Source: Negativicutes bacterium (GTDB taxonomy: Bacteria; Bacillota_C; Negativicutes; Sporomusales_B; JARLHX01). From it: 28,406 nucleotides of DNA. The notes under the pieces were generated by a model that was given only the letters and a program-made list of their open reading frames with translations, had not been told where the DNA came from and made no database searches. The position numbers and the translations under genes were made by a program. Every line of letters begins with the position of its first letter. Within the stretch, counting starts at the first letter, position 1. This document shows positions 7,365-14,475 of this stretch, in pieces. The stretch lies in contig JARLHX010000021.1 in assembly GCA_031292035.1 (NCBI GenBank), positions 1-28,406 on the forward strand. Direction: 5' to 3'.

Positions 7365-8561
7365 GTGTCAACCAACCCTGGAACGCCAGTTTCACTGTTG
7401 CGGCTATTTTTGTTGTATCTTAAAATCGGTATCACGGGATTCGGCCCGACATTGGCGGCTGAAACTAAAAAACGTCTCGTAAAGGGATTACATTGGATCA
7501 GCGAAGAAGAATTCCTTAACGGCTTAGCCTTGGCCCAGCTCTTGCCTGGAGCGACATTTGTGTCGCTGAGTGTTTTCATCGGTTACAGGCTGCGGGGAGT
7601 TGCCGGGGCAATTGTTTGCTTTATAGGTCTTTTGCTGCCGCCATTCGGTATTATGCTGCTGCTATCTTACATCTATTTCACCTATGGTTCGTTACCGGCG
7701 GTTGGTGTTCTATTTACAGGCATGGCGGTGGTCGTGACCGGTCTTGTCGCCAACGCCGTCCTTGAAATTGGCAAATCGGCGGTGACTGACAGGAAAGGGG
7801 CTATTGTTGCGCTGGGGGCAATCGGCGTAATGGTATACTATTCCAATATCTTTGCACTGTTGTTTCTGGCGGCGTCCGCCGGCATTCTCCTCTATTACCA
7901 ACCGCTCAAACGGGTAGCGTCAGGCGGCGGTGAGCCGCCGACCGTAGAAACCACGGTTCCGTTTAGGAAGTTCCTGTTGCTTGCCGTCATATTGGCCGTT
8001 ATCGCTTATGCAACCTCCTGGCAGCCGGTGCTGTTTCAGTTGGGCTGGGTGTTTTTTCGCATGGGAGCATTATTGTTCGGCGGCGGATTTTCCATGATTC
8101 CATTTATTCAGCAGGAGGTTGTAACCCATTACCACTGGCTGAACCTGGACGAATTTATGGTCGGGCTGGCTTTGGGGCAGGCAACTCCTGGTCCTATTTT
8201 GATCACTGCTACTTTTGTCGGCTACAAGGTTGCGGCGATTGGCGGCGCGATCACCGCTACACTCGGCATCTTCTTACCGTCGCTGTTTTTGGTCATGGCG
8301 ACCAGCGAAATTCACCAGAAGATCAGGCACAATTTCGCGGTCAAGGCGGCTATCAAGGGAATCGCCGCAGCCTTCGCAGGGATGATGGTTGTTGTTGTTG
8401 TTGGGCTGGCGCAGTATTCTCTGGTTGATATAATGTCAGTTATCGTCGCGCTGATCACGTTTGGGATGCTGCGTTTCAGCAAGCTGGACACCGTCTGGGT
8501 GATCATCGCTGGGACGGTGATATATTGGCTGCTGAGCACGTTAGTAGTGGGAATGCCTTGA
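7365..8561 (+). CDS. chrA: ChrA-type chromate transporter (CHR family, two-domain)
   Basis: A 398-aa integral membrane protein of the chromate ion transporter family. The two homologous halves are each introduced by the family signature: FLLYLKIGITGFGPTLAAE near residue 15, and FFRMGALLFGGGFSMIPFIQQE near 230. Each half also has the A-LPGA/ATPGP motif (AQLLPGATF near 65; GQATPGPILITATFVGYK near 273). About ten to twelve hydrophobic spans are visible. Family members export chromate or related oxyanions such as sulfate. The start is GTG 7365, eight bases after AAGGAG (7351-7356); ATG 7363 is out of frame. The gene is 13 bases from the next small gene, so the two are co-transcribed. The upstream ArsR-type gene may regulate it. 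Confidence 0.9.
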   Translation: MSTNPGTPVSLLRLFLLYLKIGITGFGPTLAAETKKRLVKGLHWISEEEFLNGLALAQLLPGATFVSLSVFIGYRLRGVAGAIVCFIGLLLPPFGIMLLLSYIYFTYGSLPAVGVLFTGMAVVVTGLVANAVLEIGKSAVTDRKGAIVALGAIGVMVYYSNIFALLFLAASAGILLYYQPLKRVASGGGEPPTVETTVPFRKFLLLAVILAVIAYATSWQPVLFQLGWVFFRMGALLFGGGFSMIPFIQQEVVTHYHWLNLDEFMVGLALGQATPGPILITATFVGYKVAAIGGAITATLGIFLPSLFLVMATSEIHQKIRHNFAVKAAIKGIAAAFAGMMVVVVVGLAQYSLVDIMSVIVALITFGMLRFSKLDTVWVIIAGTVIYWLLSTLVVGMP

Positions 8562-8574
8562 GAGGAGGGCTTTT

Positions 8575-8853
8575 ATGCTGAGCTTAACCTCGGAAGCTGT
8601 CGCTTATATCCAGTCCCGGAACAAGTCCATCTTCCTAGATATCCCGCCGCTGATCAATTGCGATATTACCATGCAGGAAAGCCCGACCATTAGCTTCGGA
8701 CAGCCACGTAACCCGGAAAACTACAATCTGGAATCTATCCAGGGAGTCAGCGTATATGTTCCCCACAACCTGCCAAAACAGCTTTTGACTATCACTTTGG
8801 TCAAATTCTTCCGCTGGCGAAAATTGGTGGTGGAGGGCTGGCACCTGGCCTAG
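8575..8853 (+). CDS. Small CC/Se-motif-type protein, Cys version without Sec
   Basis: A 92-aa soluble protein with AGGAGGG (8564-8570) upstream of ATG 8575. It shares with the protein at 27815-28120 the same opening pattern (a short beta strand, EA..YI near residue 8), the motif FGQPRNPENYN (compare LGKPKNPENHE), and a hydrophobic end (FFRWRKLVVEG, compare LLFIKSLVATG). I assign both to the short family that NCBI names CC/Se motif (seleno)protein; this is from memory. Here only one Cys (Cys29, in LINCD) remains in the region where the paralogue has its UGA-coded residue. It lies in an operon with chrA. The function is unknown; a redox or chalcogen-handling role is inferred from the family name only. 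Confidence 0.7.
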   Translation: MLSLTSEAVAYIQSRNKSIFLDIPPLINCDITMQESPTISFGQPRNPENYNLESIQGVSVYVPHNLPKQLLTITLVKFFRWRKLVVEGWHLA

Positions 8854-8948
8854 ACCGATCCCGCCGCTTGCGTACAGGCCGCTGACGACCGGCAGAAGGA
8901 TAAGTCCTGCTCAGTCAATATTTTCTTTGGACTTTCGTCTGAGTAAAT

Positions 8949-8992
8949 TTCACACTTCCTCCATACTCTTCAGCTGTCGCTTGTTATTGTTT
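8949..8992 (+). promoter_or_regulatory. 11-bp direct-repeat operator (site B) upstream of the BlaI/M56 pair
   Basis: TTCACACTTCC (8949) and TCCATACTCTT (8960) match units 2 and 3 of the element at 21379 almost base for base. Two degenerate units follow, CAGCTGTCGCT (8971) and TGTTATTGTTT (8982), the latter with TATTGT at 8985-8990 as a possible -10. This is the weakest of the five copies, and a better -10 (TATAAT, 9053-9058) lies further down. Confidence 0.55.
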
Positions 8993-8993
8993 T

Positions 8994-9008
8994 ATCATGT
9001 TACATGAT
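8994..9008. repeat. Perfect 15-bp dyad between site B and the blaI promoter
   Basis: ATCATGT (8994-9000) and ACATGAT (9002-9008) form a perfect inverted repeat around a single T. It lies 45 bases before the TATAAT at 9053. It is unlike the TACGTA dyads and could bind a further regulator or be a second half-site arrangement. No identity can be given. Confidence 0.4.
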
Positions 9009-9052
9009 TATACTTTCAGAAATTCCGTAGATATTAGTGCTGCATAATGGTA

Positions 9053-9077
9053 TATAATAGTATGTATAGAGTACGTA
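9053..9077 (+). promoter_or_regulatory. Promoter -10 and candidate BlaI-type operator (copy 2)
   Basis: TATAAT at 9053-9058 is followed by TATGTAT (9061-9067) and GTACGTA (9071-9077). These form the TACGTAT-N3-ATACGTA dyad with one mismatch in each arm. The dyad covers the expected start point near 9065 and ends 9 bases before the ribosome site AAAGGAGG (9086-9093), an ideal position for autorepression of the repressor gene. No convincing -35 is visible. Confidence 0.6.
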
Positions 9078-9099
9078 TGTCTGTAAAGGAGGCCATGGC

Positions 9100-9525
9100 A
9101 TGTTCAATTTCAGCTTTCGACCTCATAAGGAAGGGCTGAGCAAAATTTTCGGTGAGCTAGAAGCCCAGATCATGGAGGTTCTTTGGCGGCGCGGGGATGC
9201 AAGTGTTCGCGATGTCTGGGAAGAGCTGAACGAAAAACGTCCATTGGCCTATACCACGGTACTGTCCACTATGAGAAATCTGGATACAAAAGGTTATCTA
9301 CACCGCGTGAAAAGCGGCGTTACCCATATATATTCCCCTACTTCCACGCAGGAAGAACTGATCCGAAAAATAGTGAATGAAGTAGTGGACGGCTTAATGG
9401 ATGATTTTGCGCAGCCCTTCTTTGCCCGCCTCGCCGATTTAAAGCGCAAGGATGATTTGGCTACGGCAGTCGAACGGATGGAGGGATTTCTCGACAAGCC
9501 GAGCAAGGAGGGTAAGAACCCTTGA
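9100..9525 (+). CDS. BlaI/MecI/CopY-family transcriptional repressor
   Basis: 141 aa, close to the family's usual 120-140. An N-terminal winged helix lies at about 12-85 (LSKIFGELEAQIMEVLWRRGDASVRDVWEEL, then YTTVLSTMRNLDTKGYL, the typical TTV.T...RL..KG pattern). An amphipathic dimerisation region fills the C-terminal third. Family members bind short dyads with TAC/GTA half-sites and are inactivated by cleavage or by a partner membrane protease. The start is ATG 9100, seven bases after AAAGGAGG; ATG 9095 is out of frame. The stop overlaps the TTG start of the M56 gene, so the two are coupled. Candidate operators stand before this gene, the two-component genes and the ABC operon. Confidence 0.9.
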   Translation: MFNFSFRPHKEGLSKIFGELEAQIMEVLWRRGDASVRDVWEELNEKRPLAYTTVLSTMRNLDTKGYLHRVKSGVTHIYSPTSTQEELIRKIVNEVVDGLMDDFAQPFFARLADLKRKDDLATAVERMEGFLDKPSKEGKNP

Positions 9526-10526
9526 ATATTATTGCTTGGCTGTTTGCATATCCGTTTATTTGGCAGACTATATTGAGTTCTTTGTTTACCTTTGGGCTGG
9601 TCTGGAGTTTGGTACGGATTCTCGCGATAAGAGACGCCGGCGTGAAGGCGTGGGTGTTCACCCTGCCTATCTTAGTGCCCTTGCTATTGCCGTTTAAGGG
9701 GCAAATCGGATTTATCCACTGGTTGTCGCTTTTGATTTCCGAGCCTGACGCACTGCTAGATCTGACCGGAGCCGCTCGTTTTTTGACTTTGCTGTGCATC
9801 CTGCCGCCGGTCTTGCTCATTGGGCGCGGTATGGTGTCCTATCTGGCTTATTGCTGGGTTTTGCGCAAAGTGCAGGAAATCACGGCGAATGACGAACCGC
9901 GGCTTTTTTTGCTGCTGGCATCTTTAGCGGAAAAGGCCGGAATCTCTCTGCCCCGGGTCTATCAACTGCCGTCTCGCCATGCGCAGGTTTTTGTGTGTGG
10001 AATCAGGCGGCCCCGTTTAGTGATATCACCTTTGCTTCTGTCGGCGCTGCCCGAAGCCGAACTGGAGGGCGTGTTGGCGCATGAAGTGGCTCACCTAGCC
10101 CGCCGTGACCAGATCGCATCATGGGTAATAAGTCTGGTGTCGGCATTGATGTTTTATAACCCGCTTCTTTATCCTTTGGTCAGGAGGCTAAATCATGAGC
10201 GGGAAAAAGCGGCGGATTTCTTGGCTTCACAGCTTACCGGGCAACCGCGGGCTTTGGCGCAAGGCTTACTAACCGTGGCTAAACTGGCGCTAGAAGAGCA
10301 GCGAGAGTTTTACTCGCCGGCGTTGCCGATAGCGAAACTGACAAGCGGTGAAGCAATCTATGAGCGAACCAGGATTCTTTGGTCCGAGAAGGAAGAGCCA
10401 CACGGGCAGATCATTACTCAAGCATGGCGCTTCGGAGTCTTATTTTTAAGCATTGAAGGCCTATTTATCGTTTTCGTATTGAATCCTTTCTTGCAACACG
10501 CCGCCTGCGCTGTCATGGTGCCTTAG
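9522..10526 (+). CDS. M56-family membrane metallopeptidase (BlaR1-like protease without sensor domain)
   Basis: 334 aa. Four hydrophobic spans are visible (about 8-30, 45-70, 85-110 and 425-bases-from-the-end, near residue 305-325). The zinc site HEVAH is at 187-191 and a downstream acidic helix (NHEREKAADFLA) lies near 225. BlaR1 and MecR1 have this protease core plus a C-terminal penicillin-binding domain of about 250 residues; that domain is missing here, so the signal must be perceived otherwise. It starts at TTG 9522 overlapping the repressor's TGA, with AAGGAGGG at 9505-9512. By analogy it would cut or release the BlaI-type repressor encoded just before it. Confidence 0.85.
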   Translation: MNIIAWLFAYPFIWQTILSSLFTFGLVWSLVRILAIRDAGVKAWVFTLPILVPLLLPFKGQIGFIHWLSLLISEPDALLDLTGAARFLTLLCILPPVLLIGRGMVSYLAYCWVLRKVQEITANDEPRLFLLLASLAEKAGISLPRVYQLPSRHAQVFVCGIRRPRLVISPLLLSALPEAELEGVLAHEVAHLARRDQIASWVISLVSALMFYNPLLYPLVRRLNHEREKAADFLASQLTGQPRALAQGLLTVAKLALEEQREFYSPALPIAKLTSGEAIYERTRILWSEKEEPHGQIITQAWRFGVLFLSIEGLFIVFVLNPFLQHAACAVMVP

Positions 10527-10555
10527 TACATTAATTGAAATTTTTTGCTCCTAGA

Positions 10556-10572
10556 TACGTATAGTATACGTA
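10556..10572 (+). promoter_or_regulatory. TACGTAT-N3-ATACGTA dyad, candidate BlaI-type operator (copy 3)
   Basis: TACGTAT (10556-10562) and ATACGTA (10566-10572) form a perfect inverted repeat around AGT. TTGAAA at 10535-10540 and TATAGT at 10560-10565 could be a promoter with a rather long 19-base spacer, in which case the dyad covers the -10. The ribosome site GAGGAGGAA and ATG 10606 follow. The 17-base dyad and its flanks (ATTTTTTGC before, CTG after) match copy 1 at 3759. Confidence 0.65.
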
Positions 10573-10605
10573 CTGTTGGCATTAATACGTTGAGGAGGAA
10601 TTAGC

Positions 10606-11871
10606 ATGGGTTTTAAAATACGCTACCTATGGGCCGAAATCACAGGTCGCAAAAACCGGTCGATGTTCATGATTGGCGGATTGTCCCTTGGCGTGGCGCT
10701 CTGGCTATGTCTTTATACCCTTGCCGGGGCTTATGAGCAAGCCGCAGCGGTGCCGCTTCGCCAACTAGGAACCGACCTTACCATCCAGAAAAGCCAGGGG
10801 CCTATACCCGAAAAATTTGAGGGTGCAATTCTGCCGTGCGCCGATGCGCAAATCGACGGACTGGCCGCGGCCCAGGTCAGAGATATACCGGGTGTGGAGA
10901 AAATGACGGAAGGACTGCTGCTTTGGGTCTTCGATTCCGGGATGGATAACGCCAACGATTTTAAAATGGTATTGGGGATGGACCCTGCCGCTGATTTTGG
11001 TCCCGGAGTGTTAAAAAGCGGCGTTGCGAGCGGCCGATATCTCACACCCGCGGACAGCGGCAAAGCCTTGCTTGATGAGAACTACGCCGCGAAGCAAGGG
11101 GTCCAGGCTGGAAAAATGATTAAAATCGCCGATCGCATATTTGAGGTAATAGGTGTCGTAAAAACGCCGTCCTCCAGTCTCTTGGGTACAACCAATGTCT
11201 ACATTCCGCTAGCCGATGCCCAGGATATTGCAAAGAATGCTTCGCAGATCGAGGGATTCCAAAGCGGAGATATCAACCTGATTTTTATCAAGGCTGACCC
11301 GAGTCGAGTGACGACCATACAGACGGCCGTCAAGGCCATCATGCCTGATGTCACAGTGTCAACCCCGACAAGTTTCCTGGCTATGATGGGCGGATTCGCC
11401 GAAGCCGCCAGACGGCTGGCCTTGATAGGAACAGTCATTGCAATCATCGCCGCGCTGGCGATGGCGGTGAGAACAACCGCCAGCACCATCTGGGAACGGC
11501 GGCGGGACATTGCGATTATGAAGGCGGTCGGATGGACCAACAACGATGTCCGGCAGCAAATCATGGCGGAAAACTTGGTTCTCGGCCTGGCGGGTGGAGC
11601 AGTGGGACTTTTGGCCTCGGTCGCATTTGTATGGGCCATGAACGGGCAAATCATAACCATACCGCTGCCATGGGAGCTTGACCCCTATCCCCACTTTTAT
11701 ATGACCGGCAGCGCCGACAAAATGCTGACTGTGCCGCTGGATGTCAGGCTGTCCTGGGGATTGTCCCTGGCGGCCATTGTTTCCGGCATGGCAATCGCTT
11801 TATTGACCATTGTTTTTGTCGCCAGACGGATTATGGGAATAAAACCGGCGGAGGTGCTGCGGAGTGAATGA
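10606..11871 (+). CDS. MacB/FtsX-type ABC transporter permease (first of two)
   Basis: 421 aa with the MacB-type layout: one TM near 20-42, a periplasmic MacB_PCD domain of about 220 residues, then three TMs near 270-295, 320-345 and 385-410. Landmarks are TTASTIWERRRDIAIMKAVGWTN, the FtsX cytoplasmic coupling segment, and the C-terminal GIKPAEVLRSE, the usual end of these permeases. ATG 10606 follows GAGGAGGAA at good spacing. The stop overlaps the ATPase start by 8 bases. A second, divergent permease closes the same operon (13100-14326), so the complex is probably a heterodimer. MacB-type systems drive periplasmic proteins or couple to TolC rather than importing; a TolC-type gene follows at 14476. 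Confidence 0.9.
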   Translation: MGFKIRYLWAEITGRKNRSMFMIGGLSLGVALWLCLYTLAGAYEQAAAVPLRQLGTDLTIQKSQGPIPEKFEGAILPCADAQIDGLAAAQVRDIPGVEKMTEGLLLWVFDSGMDNANDFKMVLGMDPAADFGPGVLKSGVASGRYLTPADSGKALLDENYAAKQGVQAGKMIKIADRIFEVIGVVKTPSSSLLGTTNVYIPLADAQDIAKNASQIEGFQSGDINLIFIKADPSRVTTIQTAVKAIMPDVTVSTPTSFLAMMGGFAEAARRLALIGTVIAIIAALAMAVRTTASTIWERRRDIAIMKAVGWTNNDVRQQIMAENLVLGLAGGAVGLLASVAFVWAMNGQIITIPLPWELDPYPHFYMTGSADKMLTVPLDVRLSWGLSLAAIVSGMAIALLTIVFVARRIMGIKPAEVLRSE

Positions 11872-12532
11872 ATTATTATTGGCTAAGAGCTTGTCCAAAG
11901 CCTACGGAAATATCGAGGCTGTCCGAAAGGTGGATTTCACCCTGAAAGCAGGTGAATTCATCGCTTTACTTGGTTCATCAGGTTCGGGCAAGAGCACCCT
12001 TTTAGCCCTACTAGCCGGTCTGGAGACTGCCACCAGCGGCGAGGCCTATCTGGCCGACCGCCTTCTCAATGATATAGGTGAGGATGAGTTGTCGCTTTTG
12101 CGGCGTCAAAACATGGGAATTGTTTTTCAGTCCTTCAACCTCATTCCAACCCTGAATGCCCTAGAAAATGTCGCCTTTCCCCTGTTTCCGGTTCCAATGC
12201 CTTATGAGGAGAAAAGACAAAAGGCGATGGCCCTTATTGAGCGGGTAGGACTGGCGCATCGCATAAACAATCGACCGGGAGAACTTAGCGGCGGGGAAAA
12301 GCAACGAGTCGCCATCGCCCGGGCTCTGATCAACAGCCCGAAAGTGGTGTTAGCCGATGAACCGACAGGCAATCTTGATTCGACTACCGGGCAGGAAGTC
12401 ATCAATCTCCTGGTTTCCCTGAGTAAAGAGCAGGGTGTGGCCTTGCTCGTGGCGACCCACGATGAAAAATTGGCTCAAGCGGCGGAGCGGATTATTTACA
12501 TGAAAGATGGTGAAATTGTTGATCATGTTTAA
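11864..12532 (+). CDS. ABC transporter ATP-binding protein, LolD/MacB class
   Basis: 222 aa, the standard size. Walker A GSSGSGKST at 37-45, Q-loop VFQSFNLIPTLNALENV near 88-103, signature LSGGEKQRVAIARAL at 141-155, Walker B VVLADEPTGNLD at 161-172, and H-loop ATHDEKLA near 196. The long Q-loop context IPTLNALENVAFPL is typical of the MacB/LolD/FtsE group. GTG 11864 lies inside the end of the first permease, and the next gene begins within its last codons, so translation is coupled throughout. It energises the permeases on either side. Confidence 0.93.
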   Translation: MNELLLAKSLSKAYGNIEAVRKVDFTLKAGEFIALLGSSGSGKSTLLALLAGLETATSGEAYLADRLLNDIGEDELSLLRRQNMGIVFQSFNLIPTLNALENVAFPLFPVPMPYEEKRQKAMALIERVGLAHRINNRPGELSGGEKQRVAIARALINSPKVVLADEPTGNLDSTTGQEVINLLVSLSKEQGVALLVATHDEKLAQAAERIIYMKDGEIVDHV

Positions 12533-13100
12533 AAAATTAGCGGCGGTTCTCGCCTGTCTCATGGTATCGGTCATTCTGTCCACGGCGGCTGCGGCTGCCC
12601 CGGTGAAGGTAGAAGCAGTGGGTTTTTTCAGCCACCCGCCGATGTTTAAAGACCGGGACGCGATTAAACAGGTTTGTCAGGGATTCGGCGACCAGGTTGA
12701 ATTAAATCTTTATATCGAGACAGCGGAAGACGGGCAGAAATTTATGAAGGATAAGGGGCTATCCGGGCACCTTCCCTTGGTACTCTATATCAACGGATCC
12801 CTTGCCCATAAAATCGGCGACCGTACGATCATATTTCGGGACTTTATGGGAGAGGCCTGGACAAAAGAGGATTTACAGCAAGTCATCAAACTCAACATCG
12901 ATGGGCAGAAGACTGCTGTACCTGCACCTGCCAATGCGACTACCGGGTTCTGGGACCCTAAAGCAAGCGCTCAGGGAGTGAATCAAGCGGCAGCCCCCAA
13001 AACAAACCCTACATACCCGATCTTCTATTATCTCGGCGGGGCGGTGCTGATTGTGGGTATTGCCGTGACCTGGCGGATAAAATCAAGGAGTAGAAAATAA
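12525..13100 (+). CDS. Exported protein with C-terminal membrane anchor, unknown function, in ABC operon
   Basis: 191 aa, not recognised with confidence. It has a signal peptide (MFKKLAAVLACLMVSVIL, then an Ala run and cleavage near AAAAP), a globular region of about 100 residues, a Pro/Ala/Gln-rich linker at about 125-155, and a C-terminal TM (YPIFYYLGGAVLIVGIAV) followed by basic residues. The globular part (FFSHPPMF near the start; LPLVLYINGSLAHKIGDRTIIFRDF) has a thioredoxin-like feel but no CXXC. ATG 12525 gives the cleaner signal peptide; ATG 12507 is in frame and would add six residues. It overlaps both neighbours by a few bases and is probably an accessory subunit facing the outside of the membrane. 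Confidence 0.75.
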   Translation: MFKKLAAVLACLMVSVILSTAAAAAPVKVEAVGFFSHPPMFKDRDAIKQVCQGFGDQVELNLYIETAEDGQKFMKDKGLSGHLPLVLYINGSLAHKIGDRTIIFRDFMGEAWTKEDLQQVIKLNIDGQKTAVPAPANATTGFWDPKASAQGVNQAAAPKTNPTYPIFYYLGGAVLIVGIAVTWRIKSRSRK

Positions 13101-14326
13101 TGAACCTGTTTCATTATGCTCTGCGGGAGGTCTTTGGCCGTCCGGCGCGCACCGCCCTAAACGCGCTCGGTGTCGCCATCGGTCTAGCCCTTGTTATTGT
13201 GCTCTTCAGTATCACGTTGGCCTACCAGCAGGCAATTACCTTCCCTTTTACCGCCGCCGGCATGGATTTTACCATCAGCCGTCCCAGTCAGGACAAGGGC
13301 GCAAATCCCGCCGCCCAAGGGGTGATTCTTCCTGCGGCCAATCAAGCCATTACCGGTGCGGAAATTGAACGCCTGGCCCAAACACCTAACGTGGGGAGAA
13401 CTCTTGGCGTTCTTCAAGTTTGGAGTTTTGACCCCGGCCAGTTTAAAGTCGTTGTGGGAATTGACCCGGATGCATTCTCCATCGGTCCGGCCATGGTCAA
13501 GGAGTGGATCAAAAGTGGACGATCATTTAGTTCTAGGGAGCAAGGAGTTGCCATGGTGGAAAGCCACTTTGCCCGTTTTTACGGATTGCGGGAGGCTAGC
13601 CGCGTCAAGATTGCCGGCAAAGACTTCGCGGTGGGCGGGATATATGAGGTTCGGCAAGGCTTACAGCTGACGGCAGCGAACATCTATATCCCGCTATCCG
13701 ACGCCCAAGCGCTGGCTAAGGTTGGTCCCGATACTTTTAATACGGTTTACGTAAAATTAAAAGATCCAAATCTTTGGAAGCAGACCACAGCGGCCATCAG
13801 GCAGGAGTTCCCTGACTTCATTGTTACCTCATCCGACTCCGCGCTGGCGATGTCGGACAGTATGCTGACCTTGCTAAACAGGTTGGCGTTGCCCGCTGCA
13901 GTTGTGGTACTGGTGATCTGCGTCCTTTTCGTATACCGCAGCCTTGCGGCCAGCACCTGGGAGAAAATCGGCGAGATCGGCACTCAAAAGGCAGTGGGTT
14001 GGAGCCAGCGCGATATTCGGAACGCTTTGACGCTGGAACTATTTATACAGGTGGCGCTCGGGGCTGCCTTGGGATTGGTTCTGGGAGCTTTAGGGACGTC
14101 TTTCACCGGGGGGTGGGAGGTTCAATTGCCGCAGCTGGGTGGCAGTGCCCCGCCTTTGCCCGGTGCGGTGACAGGTAACAACACGATCCATTTACCTGTG
14201 ATTTTTCCGCCTTGGCTCTATATCTCCGGGTTTGCTGCATCTCTCATGTTAGGCTTTTTTATAGCCATCATTTTGGCAAAGAAGGCGGCAGGCCTGAAAC
14301 CCACTGAGGCCTGGAGGAGTCTATAA
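13100..14326 (+). CDS. MacB/FtsX-type ABC transporter permease (second of two)
   Basis: 408 aa with the same plan as the first permease: TM near 18-40, a periplasmic domain, and C-terminal TMs near 260-285, 310-335 and 375-400. It carries STWEKIGEIGTQKAVGWSQRDIRN, the equivalent of the first permease's ERRRDIAIMKAVGWTNNDVRQ, and ends AGLKPTEAWRSL. The two permeases are clearly related yet well diverged, which indicates an old duplication retained for a heterodimeric transporter. ATG 13100 shares its A with the preceding TAA. No terminator is visible before the site C promoter, so some read-through into the TolC/RND operon is possible. Confidence 0.9.
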   Translation: MNLFHYALREVFGRPARTALNALGVAIGLALVIVLFSITLAYQQAITFPFTAAGMDFTISRPSQDKGANPAAQGVILPAANQAITGAEIERLAQTPNVGRTLGVLQVWSFDPGQFKVVVGIDPDAFSIGPAMVKEWIKSGRSFSSREQGVAMVESHFARFYGLREASRVKIAGKDFAVGGIYEVRQGLQLTAANIYIPLSDAQALAKVGPDTFNTVYVKLKDPNLWKQTTAAIRQEFPDFIVTSSDSALAMSDSMLTLLNRLALPAAVVVLVICVLFVYRSLAASTWEKIGEIGTQKAVGWSQRDIRNALTLELFIQVALGAALGLVLGALGTSFTGGWEVQLPQLGGSAPPLPGAVTGNNTIHLPVIFPPWLYISGFAASLMLGFFIAIILAKKAAGLKPTEAWRSL

Positions 14327-14381
14327 ATCAAGCAGCGGAAAAAACAGTGTGAGCAAAGGGAGTTATCTTCATTTTCAAGAT

Positions 14382-14436
14382 TTTACACTTATTTCACACT
14401 TTCTACACGGATTTGCCATACCTTTCTAATAACCTA
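14382..14436 (+). promoter_or_regulatory. 11-bp direct-repeat operator/promoter (site C) of the TolC/RND operon
   Basis: Units: TTTACACTTAT (14382), TTCACACTTTC (14393), TACACGGATTT (14404), GCCATACCTTT (14415) and CTAATAACCTA (14426). TAACCT at 14430-14435 occupies the position of TACACT in the other copies. Units 1, 2 and 4 are close to consensus, while unit 3 is poor. Transcription from here would start near 14443. This excludes the ATG at 14413 and supports TTG 14476 as the start of the next gene. Confidence 0.65.
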
Positions 14437-14475
14437 AGGACAAAAGGATTAAACCGGAAAAAAGGAGTGATTTTT

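Noticed and set aside
14413..14415. Start at 14413 for the TolC-type protein
   Set aside because: It lies within the repeat element, lacks a ribosome site and would place 21 odd residues before the signal peptide. TTG 14476 fits better.
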